From positions 1 through 64,000 of the forward strand of contig CALGAP010000013.1 of NCBI GenBank assembly GCA_937958995.1: a DNA stretch of 64,000 bases, in the 5' to 3' direction. The notes below the pieces were generated by a model that was given only the letters and a program-made list of their open reading frames with translations, ran no database searches and was not told the DNA's origin. This DNA comes from an uncultured Chitinophagaceae bacterium. Its GTDB lineage: Bacteria; Bacteroidota; Bacteroidia; Chitinophagales; Chitinophagaceae. Made by a program: the position numbers and the translations under genes. Numbering within the stretch: the stretch's first letter is position 1; each line of letters starts with the position of its first letter. Below are positions 45,456 through 57,200 of this stretch, piece by piece.

Positions 45456-48400
45456 ATGAAAATCCTTGGACTTGATTTGGGTACTAATAGTGTGGGATGG
45501 GCATTGGTGGATAAACAAGAAGGGCGCATCATCGGAATGGGTAGTCGGATAATTCCTATGGGAAAAGACAAGCAAGATTATGAAAAGGGCCTTGGAATAT
45601 CTAAAAGTGGCGATAGAAGGACGAAGCGAACCATTCGAAAAATGAATAAACGCTACAAGCTTAGAAGAAATAAACTGCTCTTCGTGTTGAATGAATTGGG
45701 TATGTTGCCCGACCAATTTCAATTCAAATACGGGATCCCGGAACCAAACAAGTTGCAGCAACTAGAATTGCTTCCAATACCAAATAAAAGAGAATACGAC
45801 AGTAACGGCAGAAGACTAGACAGGAAATATGAGGGGAACAAGAAGATAAAGTGCGAGCCCAATTCTATAATCAACTATGAATTGAGAGTAAAAGCGCTGC
45901 GACATCCCGTGGAACTTAAAGAATTTGGAAAAATACTCTATCAATTTAACCAATTACGCGGTTATTCAGGCGGAAGCAACAATGATGATACCAGGAGCGT
46001 AGAGAACGAAGACAATGAAGACAGTGAAATAAGAAAATACGAGGTCTTTACTCGAAAAGTTGAAATTTTAAAAGTAGAGCAAACAGACAAAACCTTCAAA
46101 TCAAGAAGGGGCACAACCCAAGGGCAAGAATTTAAAAAATTTGATGTAACCATTCTTCTCGATGGCGATGAACTTGTGTGTGAAACGGAGCTTCAACATC
46201 TTAAGGAGAAAGAAGGACAAGAAGAGGAATTAGAAATTCGAATCAAACGTAACAAAAAGGGCGAAACTACATCCGTAACAATTGCCGCGCCGCAGAAAAC
46301 AAACTGGCGAAAACAAATGGAAGCTACCGAAGAAGAGCTCACTCGAAGTAATCTGCACGTGTCTGAATTAATTCTGAAGGATCTCAGAGAAAACAAATGG
46401 AAGAAAATAAGAAATCGCGTGTTTTTACGGCAACGATACCAGGCAGAATTTGATGCCGTATGGGAAACTCAATCAAAAGCACACCCGATATTGAATAGCT
46501 GCCCACCTGAAGTATTGGAAAAAATAGCAAATTACATTTTCCCTGGTAAAAGGAAGTCACAGGAAGAACTAAGACAAGCTGCCATTAACAATGGATTAAA
46601 GTATATCATCAAAGATCAAATTATATATTATCAGCGGCCGTTAAAACCTCAGACAGATTTAATTAGCAATTGCCAGTTTGAAAAAGATCAAAAGGTACTG
46701 GCAACCTCCCATCCCTTGTTTCAGGAGTTTCGGTGCTGGGACCAAATAAACCGTATGTACATCACTTCAAAGCGGGAGTCCTTTAACGAACAAAAAAACA
46801 AGAAAATTTATCAATATACTGATCGATTCCTTTCTACTAAAGAAAAACTCGAAATATACGATAAACTTCAAATTCAAAAGCAACTCTCATTTAGTGAGGT
46901 AGCAAAAATAGTTAAGCTGGCAAATGACAATTCGGAATTCCTAAACGGCCTACATGTCAAAGCAAAATTAAAAGGTTGCGACACAAGGATATCGATCCAG
47001 AAATGCCTGGGAGAACACTTTCAAACCCTCTTGTCAAATGCCCCCCACATTGTTGAAAATATTTGGCAAGCCGTCTTTGAAAATTCAAATAATGGTAGCG
47101 AGTATGACCCCAATAGCCCGAAGGTAGCTTCGATCAAATCCTTACTAAGCTCGCTTCAAAACGACAAACTTGAAACTGAGCTCGCATTGAAATTGGCGCA
47201 AAAAATAAGATTTCCAAGAAAATACTCAAGTCTCTCCGAAAAAGCTATTCGTAACATTCTTCCCTTAATGCAACCAAATCCGACAAAAATACCGGAAAAA
47301 ATAATTCGCAATTTCCAAGAAATACAACATTTAGTTGACACTGGGGAGATCTTGAACGGAAAACTGTGGGAAGACTATGTAATTAGCTTTGTAAAAGGCA
47401 ATCCAAATGCACTTACCAGTGGTGGCTTAATGTACGCATTTGCTAGTTCCTTAGTATATGGTCAACACACTGCTGAAAAAATATCGCCTCAATATGGCCA
47501 CTACAACGATATAAAATTCCAGAAGAGAAATTTGCGTAATCCAGTTGTTGAACAACTTGTTAATGAGTCAATGCAAATCGTGAAAGCACTTTGGAAACAA
47601 TACGATCTTAACCCAAAAGAACTGGAAATAAGAATCGAGTTGTCGAGAGAACTTAAAAACAGCGCGGCGGAACGAAACAAGATATATAAAGCGCAAATTC
47701 GAAATAATAGAGCAAACGAGGCAATCAAGAAAAGGCTTGAGGATGAAAACATACCGACAACAGACGAAAATATCCTGAAATATAAACTGTATGAACAACA
47801 AAAATACATCTCACCGTACTCGGGAAAACCTATGGAAGTTTCAATGTTCTCCTCATACGAGATTGATCATATAATTCCTAAATCAAGATACTTTGACGAT
47901 TCAATTTCAAATAAAGTTTTGGTAGAGGGCTATTTAAACAAAGAGAAGGCCAATAGAACTGCCTGGGAATATATAACTCAACAAATTTCATCGTATAAGA
48001 TCTTAAGTATTGAGGACTATATTAAGCATATAAATGATAATTTCTATGGCAAAAAAAAGAAGTACCTGCTTTTGGAAAAAATTCCAACTAATTTAATCGA
48101 TCGGCAAATGAAGGACACTCAATATATTTCGGTTGCCGTCAAAAATGAGCTTGCCAAAGTTGTTGGTAGCGAAAAAGTAAAAACAACCACCGGCGAGGTA
48201 ACAAGTTTTCTTAGAAGTCGTTGGGGATTACGAAAGCTTTTCATGGAGCTTACTGAAAGCCGGTTTAAGCTGATGGAACTATGGGACTGGGATATTGAAA
48301 ACAACAAGCCTAAATTGCCGTGGGTGTTGAGATACTTTGATAATGAAAAACAAAAGCATGTATATGAAATTAAGAACTGGAGTAAACGTTACGATCACCG

Positions 48401-49775
48401 CCATCACGCTATTGACGCTTTGGTTGTTGCTTTAACGGAACAAAGTCACATACACAGGCTTAATAATTTAAATAAGTTTCCTCAAGATGAGTTAGCCAAA
48501 AGAAAAGAAGAACTGAATTTAGAAATTGAAAATGGCGAAAGCATTCTGGAAGCATTTTTCCGGCTCGAAGAGAAACGCAGAAGTGAAATACTGGAAAAAA
48601 TGGAAAGCTCCAGGTATTTCGATCAGCCATTTGAAGACTTGATTAATCAAGCCAGGACCTTACTTGAGGCAATGGTCATTTCCATCAAAACAAAAGACAA
48701 ACTCGGGATTACAACAGACCAGTTTGACGAGAATACGCCGCATAAGCAACTAAATAAACAATTAAGAATCAAAGGCGCACTACATCAGGAGACTAATTAC
48801 GGCAAATCCAAAGACCCGAATACGGGCTTATCTCGCAGCACAAAAACTGTCGAGCTTTCTAAATTGTCGGCTAAAGATATTCCTAATATCATTGATAAGG
48901 TACTAAAGGAAGAAATTCTAACACACAGAAAAAAGTATGGCACAAACAAAGAAGCATTTACTGGTGAGGGTCTTAAAGCATTCAATGAAAACAGATTTCA
49001 ACGAAAAGACCCATCAAAATTGAAGCCACCTGTTTATAAAGCAAAGGTTTGGTACAGTAACAAAGACGAAGAAAATAGTTCATTGCAAAGACTTTATGAA
49101 AATAACGAAAAGTTGAGTGTTGTGCCAGGGGATAATTATCTTTTTATTATTATGGAAAAGGCAGGAAAGCGTGTATTTGATATCGCGTCATTGTATAATT
49201 CCGCTCAGCTGGCAAGGGAAGCTTTAAATGATGGAGGCGAGAATTTTAAAAGAAAAATCTGTGAAGACTTTAGGCAAATGCACAAGCAAAAACCTGACAA
49301 GATACTTTTTACTTTGCAGCAAAACGATCTGGTCTATCTGCCGGAAAATAACGAGGACCCAGTATCAAAAATGAACGATCAAGAGTTTTCGGAATGGATT
49401 TCCAATATAGAAAATAAGAAGAAATTTAGCTCCCGAATATACAAAGTAGCAAAATTCACCGGCGGAGATTGTTTTTTTATTCCTCACAATTATGCTACGA
49501 CTATTAGTGTACCTAAGGACCTATCTCAAGAACAAAGAGCAGCTTTAGAAAGAAGGTTCGCAGATAAAAAAATACCAAAGAGTGAGCTAAATTTTGTTGA
49601 ATTTGGCTCATATCGAGACTGTTCCCCATTTGAATCCGGTGAAATTTTTTTACGGAGCCTAATTGACAAAAAGAACAGTAAAAAGAAGCAAAGAGCTCCT
49701 TTGAAAATTCAAGATCATTGTATCAAACTGCGAGTTGACTGGATCGGTAATATTTCATTACATAGGGGGATATAG
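45456..49775 (+). CDS. cas9: Type II-C CRISPR-associated endonuclease Cas9
   Basis: 1439 residues, a long Bacteroidota-type Cas9. RuvC-I has D7 (ILGLDLGTNSVGWAL). The Arg-rich bridge helix is at 53-72 (DRRTKRTIRKMNKRYKLRR). A large recognition lobe follows. RuvC-II has E728 (IRIELSREL). The HNH domain has D804, H805 and N828 (SYEIDHIIPKSRYFDDS). RuvC-III has H983, H984 and D987 (DHRHHAIDALVVAL). About 400 C-terminal residues should form the WED and PAM-interacting region. All catalytic residues are intact. No csn2 or cas4 is present, hence type II-C. The gene is AT-richer than neighbours outside the locus. Confidence 0.98.
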   Translation: MKILGLDLGTNSVGWALVDKQEGRIIGMGSRIIPMGKDKQDYEKGLGISKSGDRRTKRTIRKMNKRYKLRRNKLLFVLNELGMLPDQFQFKYGIPEPNKLQQLELLPIPNKREYDSNGRRLDRKYEGNKKIKCEPNSIINYELRVKALRHPVELKEFGKILYQFNQLRGYSGGSNNDDTRSVENEDNEDSEIRKYEVFTRKVEILKVEQTDKTFKSRRGTTQGQEFKKFDVTILLDGDELVCETELQHLKEKEGQEEELEIRIKRNKKGETTSVTIAAPQKTNWRKQMEATEEELTRSNLHVSELILKDLRENKWKKIRNRVFLRQRYQAEFDAVWETQSKAHPILNSCPPEVLEKIANYIFPGKRKSQEELRQAAINNGLKYIIKDQIIYYQRPLKPQTDLISNCQFEKDQKVLATSHPLFQEFRCWDQINRMYITSKRESFNEQKNKKIYQYTDRFLSTKEKLEIYDKLQIQKQLSFSEVAKIVKLANDNSEFLNGLHVKAKLKGCDTRISIQKCLGEHFQTLLSNAPHIVENIWQAVFENSNNGSEYDPNSPKVASIKSLLSSLQNDKLETELALKLAQKIRFPRKYSSLSEKAIRNILPLMQPNPTKIPEKIIRNFQEIQHLVDTGEILNGKLWEDYVISFVKGNPNALTSGGLMYAFASSLVYGQHTAEKISPQYGHYNDIKFQKRNLRNPVVEQLVNESMQIVKALWKQYDLNPKELEIRIELSRELKNSAAERNKIYKAQIRNNRANEAIKKRLEDENIPTTDENILKYKLYEQQKYISPYSGKPMEVSMFSSYEIDHIIPKSRYFDDSISNKVLVEGYLNKEKANRTAWEYITQQISSYKILSIEDYIKHINDNFYGKKKKYLLLEKIPTNLIDRQMKDTQYISVAVKNELAKVVGSEKVKTTTGEVTSFLRSRWGLRKLFMELTESRFKLMELWDWDIENNKPKLPWVLRYFDNEKQKHVYEIKNWSKRYDHRHHAIDALVVALTEQSHIHRLNNLNKFPQDELAKRKEELNLEIENGESILEAFFRLEEKRRSEILEKMESSRYFDQPFEDLINQARTLLEAMVISIKTKDKLGITTDQFDENTPHKQLNKQLRIKGALHQETNYGKSKDPNTGLSRSTKTVELSKLSAKDIPNIIDKVLKEEILTHRKKYGTNKEAFTGEGLKAFNENRFQRKDPSKLKPPVYKAKVWYSNKDEENSSLQRLYENNEKLSVVPGDNYLFIIMEKAGKRVFDIASLYNSAQLAREALNDGGENFKRKICEDFRQMHKQKPDKILFTLQQNDLVYLPENNEDPVSKMNDQEFSEWISNIENKKKFSSRIYKVAKFTGGDCFFIPHNYATTISVPKDLSQEQRAALERRFADKKIPKSELNFVEFGSYRDCSPFESGEIFLRSLIDKKNSKKKQRAPLKIQDHCIKLRVDWIGNISLHRGI

Positions 49776-49880
49776 TCACTCTCATTTAGCATTAAATAAC
49801 CAATCAGAAAAGGGACTCACCTTTTTTATATGAAATAAAATTCTATTACTACCGTTAAATAGTATACGAACCAATATCCA

Positions 49881-50777
49881 ATGATAAAGCGAACGCTTTA
49901 TTTCGGCAGCCCAGCATACCTAAAAACCGCCAACGAGCAGTTGGTAATAGAAATGCATGATTCGGGAGAAACAAAAAATGCCCCGATCGAGGATATTGGT
50001 CTGCTTATTTTGGACCACCAACAGATTACAATTACCCAGGCATTATTAGCAAAGCTCCTTGCCAACAATACGGCAGTTGTAACCTGCAATCATACACATC
50101 ACCCAGTTGGATTACTGCTCAACCTTGATGGAAACAGCCTTCAAAGCCAACACTTTAGGGATCAAATAGAGGCTTCTATACCCTTAAAAAAGCAATTATG
50201 GCAACAAACGGTCACATCAAAAATCCTGAATCAGGCAGCCTTGCTTCAAGCTCAAAGGCAGGAAAACAAACTATTGATAAATCTCGCAAAAGAAGTTAAG
50301 AGTGGTGACAGCGAAAACCATGAAGCCAGGGCTGCGGCATATTATTGGAAACGCATTTTTCCTGAATTTCTGGAATTCCGCCGGGATAGAGAAGGTCCCC
50401 CACCCAATAACCTTTTAAATTATGGTTATGCTATTTTACGTGCGCTGGTAGCCCGAAGCCTTGTCGCATCAGGACTTTTGCCAACTCTTGGGATCCATCA
50501 TCGCAATCAATATAACAGTTACTGCTTGGCCGACGATATTATGGAACCATACAGGCCGTTCGTTGACAAAGTAGTATGCCAAATCATCCGCGGAAATGGC
50601 AAATTCCTCGAAATGACTCCAAGTATGAAAAAGGAGCTTTTATCAATCCCTACCATGGATGTTCGCATAAACGGACAAAAGAGCCCATTAATGAACGCCG
50701 TGCAGCGCACAACCTCAAGCCTGGCAAAGTGTTTTGAAGGAAGGTCGAGAAAATTACTTTATCCGCAAATGATTTAG
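49881..50777 (+). CDS. cas1: CRISPR integrase Cas1
   Basis: 298 residues, type II form. The N-terminal beta domain (RTLYFGSPAYLKTANEQLVI) leads to the helical catalytic domain. The metal-binding residues are E148 (HEARAAAYYWKRIF), H206 (LGIHHRNQYN) and the acidic pair in CLADDIMEPYRPFVD (D218/D219, E222). It inserts new spacers together with Cas2. It starts 105 nt after cas9 and 55 nt before cas2. Confidence 0.98.
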   Translation: MIKRTLYFGSPAYLKTANEQLVIEMHDSGETKNAPIEDIGLLILDHQQITITQALLAKLLANNTAVVTCNHTHHPVGLLLNLDGNSLQSQHFRDQIEASIPLKKQLWQQTVTSKILNQAALLQAQRQENKLLINLAKEVKSGDSENHEARAAAYYWKRIFPEFLEFRRDREGPPPNNLLNYGYAILRALVARSLVASGLLPTLGIHHRNQYNSYCLADDIMEPYRPFVDKVVCQIIRGNGKFLEMTPSMKKELLSIPTMDVRINGQKSPLMNAVQRTTSSLAKCFEGRSRKLLYPQMI

Positions 50778-50832
50778 TTCATCGAAGCGGTTTTAACTAA
50801 CATGTGATCCAGCTCAATGAAACTAAAATGTT

Positions 50833-51168
50833 GTGTTTGAACGTTTAAATGCATATCGAATCATGTGGGTCTTAGTGTTCTTCGATCTGCCTACTGAAAC
50901 CAAAAAGGATCGGAAAATATACGCGCGGTTTCGAAAAGATATAATGGCGGATGGTTTCCAAATGTTTCAGTTCAGTATATATCTGCGTCATTGCAGCAGC
51001 AGGGAAAATGCCGCCGTTCATATTGAAAGAGTAAAACGAATACTACCTTCAAAAGGTCATATTGGAATAATGTGCATAACCGACAAGCAATTCGGAATGA
51101 TTGAGATTTTCCGTGGCCACGAGCAAGTTGAGGCTCCTGAAACCATTCAGCAACTGGAGCTATTCTGA
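50833..51168 (+). CDS. cas2: CRISPR-associated Cas2
   Basis: 111 residues from GTG 50833. The start FERLNAYRIMWVLVFFDLPT is the usual form for type II Cas2, which supports the GTG over the internal ATG at 50863. D18 in VFFDLPTETKKDRK is the conserved acidic residue of the ferredoxin-like fold. It forms the Cas1-Cas2 integration complex. A 17-bp inverted-repeat terminator begins 26 nt after the stop. Confidence 0.97.
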   Translation: MFERLNAYRIMWVLVFFDLPTETKKDRKIYARFRKDIMADGFQMFQFSIYLRHCSSRENAAVHIERVKRILPSKGHIGIMCITDKQFGMIEIFRGHEQVEAPETIQQLELF

Positions 51169-51194
51169 ATAATTTGCCATCCTCCTACCTACCG

Positions 51195-51243
51195 TTTTAG
51201 GATTAAAAAAACGGCAAGAAATTCCATTTTTTTAATCCTAAAA
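51195..51243. terminator. Perfect 17-bp bidirectional terminator between cas2 and the array
   Basis: TTTTAGGATTAAAAAAA (51195-51211) pairs exactly with TTTTTTTAATCCTAAAA (51227-51243) around 15 nt. T-tracts lie within the stem on both strands. It can end the plus-strand cas operon and also the leftward array transcripts from the minus strand. Confidence 0.75.
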
Positions 51244-51285
51244 TTCGGCTAAAATGCACAACAGGACTGGGTTCTAACCAATCCT
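51244..51285 (+). promoter_or_regulatory. Leader-side flank of the CRISPR array
   Basis: This 42-nt segment separates the terminator from repeat 1. It holds AAATGCACAAC (51252-51262), which resembles the repeat end AAATCACAAC. ACAACAGGA (51258-51266) forms a 9-bp inverted repeat with TCCTGTTGT (51282-51290) across the leader-repeat junction. It is the likely integration side because repeats here are perfect while those at the far end are degenerate. Confidence 0.55.
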
Positions 51286-54200
51286 GTTGTACCAAACCTA
51301 AGCTACAGAATAATTTGAAAGCAAATCACAACAACAATTCCCTAACCCTTACTACGTAGAAAGTTGTACCAAACCTAAGCTACAGAATAATTTGAAAGCA
51401 AATCACAACCACCAGGCGTTTGTTGAAGAACTTACCAAGGTTGTACCAAACCTAAGCTACAGAATAATTTGAAAGCAAATCACAACAGACGGAAACACAG
51501 GTACACATTACCAATAGTTGTACCAAACCTAAGCTACAGAATAATTTGAAAGCAAATCACAACACGACCGGCAGCGCGAACCAAATTGCTTCGGTTGTAC
51601 CAAACCTAAGCTACAGAATAATTTGAAAGCAAATCACAACTGATACCCTCTGTTACGTCTTTATCCGCTGGTTGTACCAAACCTAAGCTACAGAATAATT
51701 TGAAAGCAAATCACAACTCTACGATTACGGTGGGGTTGCCTTTGTAGTTGTACCAAACCTAAGCTACAGAATAATTTGAAAGCAAATCACAACGAAACAC
51801 TCTAAGGCATAAAAAAGCCCCGCGGTTGTACCAAACCTAAGCTACAGAATAATTTGAAAGCAAATCACAACTGTTGAAGGAGAACGATATAGTGGAATTG
51901 AGTTGTACCAAACCTAAGCTACAGAATAATTTGAAAGCAAATCACAACGCTCGACCTGTTTTTTAAGCAACTCCGCCTGTTGTACCAAACCTAAGCTACA
52001 GAATAATTTGAAAGCAAATCACAACAGTTGACGCGTCGCTGATACAATGATCTTGGTTGTACCAAACCTAAGCTACAGAATAATTTGAAAGCAAATCACA
52101 ACTCAGTTGCCTGACTTTTCAGATCACAGATCGTTGTACCAAACCTAAGCTACAGAATAATTTGAAAGCAAATCACAACTTACGGGAGCGTTTTCGGCTT
52201 CCGGTTCCGGTTGTACCAAACCTAAGCTACAGAATAATTTGAAAGCAAATCACAACCGGGATTCCAGTTGGTTTATATTGAGCCTGGTTGTACCAAACCT
52301 AAGCTACAGAATAATTTGAAAGCAAATCACAACATCAAGATAGTGAACGGCGAGGACGTGACCGTTGTACCAAACCTAAGCTACAGAATAATTTGAAAGC
52401 AAATCACAACTCCCTATACCGGATATTATCCCGACAAAAGGTTGTACCAAACCTAAGCTACAGAATAATTTGAAAGCAAATCACAACGAAGGGGACGAGC
52501 GATGATTTGTGTTATCGGTTGTACCAAACCTAAGCTACAGAATAATTTGAAAGCAAATCACAACGCAGGCGTTCACGTTCCGCCAGCAGTTTATGTTGTA
52601 CCAAACCTAAGCTACAGAATAATTTGAAAGCAAATCACAACCCTTTCAGCGCGTGGGCCTCGACACCCGGCTGTTGTACCAAACCTAAGCTACAGAATAA
52701 TTTGAAAGCAAATCACAACCCCCGTGATACGTTAAAAATTTATTGCAATGTTGTACCAAACCTAAGCTACAGAATAATTTGAAAGCAAATCACAACGCGA
52801 TTGGAAAAACGTAAGCTGGGAAAAATGTTGTACCAAACCTAAGCTACAGAATAATTTGAAAGCAAATCACAACTACAAGTGCAATAACAAAGTAGTAAAA
52901 TTTGTTGTACCAAACCTAAGCTACAGAATAATTTGAAAGCAAATCACAACCTCGTTTAACGCCTCCCATCTTCACCGCGCGTTGTACCAAACCTAAGCTA
53001 CAGAATAATTTGAAAGCAAATCACAACTTCCGTGGTCGAAAAGGATTTGGGATGTTAGTTGTACCAAACCTAAGCTACAGAATAATTTGAAAGCAAATCA
53101 CAACCACCCTTGATAGCCTTGAAAAGTTTACTAAGTTGTACCAAACCTAAGCTACAGAATAATTTGAAAGCAAATCACAACACATCTGGTACTGACTTAT
53201 TAACATCTCCCGTTGTACCAAACCTAAGCTACAGAATAATTTGAAAGCAAATCACAACACACCTTCGAAGATGCTTATGACTTCGTTTGTTGTACCAAAC
53301 CTAAGCTACAGAATAATTTGAAAGCAAATCACAACAAGAGCCGCGATTCGCTGACCTTCGACACGGTTGTACCAAACCTAAGCTACAGAATAATTTGAAA
53401 GCAAATCACAACGAGTAATGCCATATTAAAAGTTTAAAATTGGTTGTACCAAACCTAAGCTACAGAATAATTTGAAAGCAAATCACAACACAGCATCGAA
53501 AAACACCTCCAGATCAATGGTTGTACCAAACCTAAGCTACAGAATAATTTGAAAGCAAATCACAACCTTCAGAAACACCAACAGGCATAAAAAGCGTTGT
53601 ACCAAACCTAAGCTACAGAATAATTTGAAAGCAAATCACAACGAGCTAGTCAAATCATAAGCTAACCAATCAGTTGTACCAAACCTAAGCTACAGAATAA
53701 TTTGAAAGCAAATCACAACTGCCGAGATCGAAGCTATTGCGCTTGCCAAGTTGTACCAAACCTAAGCTACAGAATAATTTGAAAGCAAATCACAACGGAT
53801 GCTAATAAGATAACGGGTCGGGAGTGGTTGTACCAAACCTAAGCTACAGAATAATTTGAAAGCAAATCACAACCATCATCCTGCCCCGATATACAATATA
53901 CAGTTGTACCAAACCTAAGCTACAGAATAATTTGAAAGCAAATCACAACGCGCGCCCCCTTGTCCCAGGTCACCAAATTGTTGTACCAAACCTAAGCTAC
54001 AGAATAATTTGAAAGCAAATCACAACATGGTCTCGCCTTCAAAGGATTGATTTACGTTGTACCAAACCTAAGCTACAGAATAATTTGAAAGCAAATCACA
54101 ACGCATTGAGAAATTCATTAAATCCTTCTGTAGTTGTACCAAACCTAAGCTACAGAATAATTTGAAAGCAAATCACAACTGGTAAGCAGTTCGCCCGTGT

Positions 54201-57200
54201 CGAGGTCAAGTTGTACCAAACCTAAGCTACAGAATAATTTGAAAGCAAATCACAACTGCGCGCCGTGATGTTAACGGCTATTTGTGGTTGTACCAAACCT
54301 AAGCTACAGAATAATTTGAAAGCAAATCACAACTACCGCCTGTTGAGTGTCATGAACATCTGGGTTGTACCAAACCTAAGCTACAGAATAATTTGAAAGC
54401 AAATCACAACCTAATACCATTTGGCCCATCTATCCACTCGGTTGTACCAAACCTAAGCTACAGAATAATTTGAAAGCAAATCACAACTATGTATCTGCTT
54501 CGAGGCCAGTGGCTGGCGTTGTACCAAACCTAAGCTACAGAATAATTTGAAAGCAAATCACAACGCAGGCATTCAACCAAGCTAGTTCCGATTAGTTGTA
54601 CCAAACCTAAGCTACAGAATAATTTGAAAGCAAATCACAACAAGTGGTTGCGTGCCGTCCTCGCCTTGCGAGTTGTACCAAACCTAAGCTACAGAATAAT
54701 TTGAAAGCAAATCACAACGTGTTGTCATACTGAGTGGTGAGGTCTGGTGTTGTACCAAACCTAAGCTACAGAATAATTTGAAAGCAAATCACAACTGTCG
54801 ATGCTATCAATAACGTGGCCGTTTGGTTGTACCAAACCTAAGCTACAGAATAATTTGAAAGCAAATCACAACGGCGCAAACATGGTTGTTATTGGAGAGG
54901 TTGTTGTACCAAACCTAAGCTACAGAATAATTTGAAAGCAAATCACAACGGCGTGTATTTCTTTGGCTTTTTGAAGCCTGTTGTACCAAACCTAAGCTAC
55001 AGAATAATTTGAAAGCAAATCACAACCAAATTTCCGCAGGCGTCTGACCTCTTTTAGTTGTACCAAACCTAAGCTACAGAATAATTTGAAAGCAAATCAC
55101 AACAGAAAAGGACAACTTCAGACGGGCCTTTACGTTGTACCAAACCTAAGCTACAGAATAATTTGAAAGCAAATCACAACGCTGCTGCAGTACGTCCCAG
55201 TTTTTCTCGGTTGTACCAAACCTAAGCTACAGAATAATTTGAAAGCAAATCACAACATAACAGGATGCTGCAGGCACAAATCGTGTGTTGTACCAAACCT
55301 AAGCTACAGAATAATTTGAAAGCAAATCACAACCAAACACAGGCAACAGGAACACGGGCAACTGTTGTACCAAACCTAAGCTACAGAATAATTTGAAAGC
55401 AAATCACAACAAATAATCATATGGCAAAACCAATTGTAGGGTTGTACCAAACCTAAGCTACAGAATAATTTGAAAGCAAATCACAACCAGTAAGCGAGTA
55501 GTGGTACGGCATTGAATGTTGTACCAAACCTAAGCTACAGAATAATTTGAAAGCAAATCACAACCAATACGGCAGGGTAATGCCGCCGTTTCGGTTGTAC
55601 CAAACCTAAGCTACAGAATAATTTGAAAGCAAATCACAACGAAGGGGACGAGCGATGATTTGTGTTATCGGTTGTACCAAACCTAAGCTACAGAATAATT
55701 TGAAAGCAAATCACAACCCGCGTTGGCAATTAGTATAGAACGTTCTGAGTTGTACCAAACCTAAGCTACAGAATAATTTGAAAGCAAATCACAACTTAGG
55801 AGCCGACGCGTTTTTGTTTCAGGGCGTTGTACCAAACCTAAGCTACAGAATAATTTGAAAGCAAATCACAACTTGGACAATGATGTTGACCACCAAGCCA
55901 TCGTTGTACCAAACCTAAGCTACAGAATAATTTGAAAGCAAATCACAACGTCCGGTCCTGGCTAATCCGCGCTGTGAGGGTTGTACCAAACCTAAGCTAC
56001 AGAATAATTTGAAAGCAAATCACAACCGCAAGCGTAATAATATCCACACTGAATTGTTGTACCAAACCTAAGCTACAGAATAATTTGAAAGCAAATCACA
56101 ACCATATCTCATCTAACTTCGGGTCGTTGGTGTTGTACCAAACCTAAGCTACAGAATAATTTGAAAGCAAATCACAACCGGTATGGGGTTTCGTCCCGGC
56201 TGTCGACCGTTGTACCAAACCTAAGCTACAGAATAATTTGAAAGCAAATCACAACACTCAGACGCATTCAGATATAAGTTTCCGTGTTGTACCAAACCTA
56301 AGCTACAGAATAATTTGAAAGCAAATCACAACCCCGGCAAAACATTTTTCAAACCATTTCTTGTTGTACCAAACCTAAGCTACAGAATAATTTGAAAGCA
56401 AATCACAACATAACAGATAGGCAATTCTGATCTACCAGTGTTGTACCAAACCTAAGCTACAGAATAATTTGAAAGCAAATCACAACTGTTCTGCTTCCAG
56501 CGTGCGTCCGCACGTCGTTGTACCAAACCTAAGCTACAGAATAATTTGAAAGCAAATCACAACCAACATCGTGAAACAGTCGGCCATCATGAAGTTGTAC
56601 CAAACCTAAGCTACAGAATAATTTGAAAGCAAATCACAACAACAAAGCAGGGCGGTATTTGGCGAAGGCAGTTGTACCAAACCTAAGCTACAGAATAATT
56701 TGAAAGCAAATCACAACTCAACGAATCCTCTTACAACCGCATTTGCGTTGTACCAAACCTAAGCTACAGAATAATTTGAAAGCAAATCACAACTTAGCTT
56801 TCTCAATCGCATCCCTTTGTGTGTTGTACCAAACCTAAGCTACAGAATAATTTGAAAGCAAATCACAACATTGTTTGTAGATTTATATCTGCCCTTGTAG
56901 TTGTACCAAACCTAAGCTACAGAATAATTTGAAAGCAAATCACAACGGCGATCGGCACTGTGTACGTGATGGCCAGTTGTACCAAACCTAAGCTACAGAA
57001 TAATTTGAAAGCAAATCACAACCGTCTCCGTACTCTTAACATCTTCCACTACGTTGTACCAAACCTAAGCTACAGAATAATTTGAAAGCAAATCACAACA
57101 TCTCAAAGGCAATAGCGCCATTCAACGCAGTTGTACCAAACCTAAGCTACAGAATAATTTGAAAGCAAATCACAACAAACAACTGCTTTTGAACATGAAG

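Noticed and set aside
45231..51253. Shared word TTCGGCTAA before the tracrRNA region (about 45237) and in the array leader (51244)
   Set aside because: Nine bases in AT-rich sequence is too short to claim a common regulatory site; no further matching flank.
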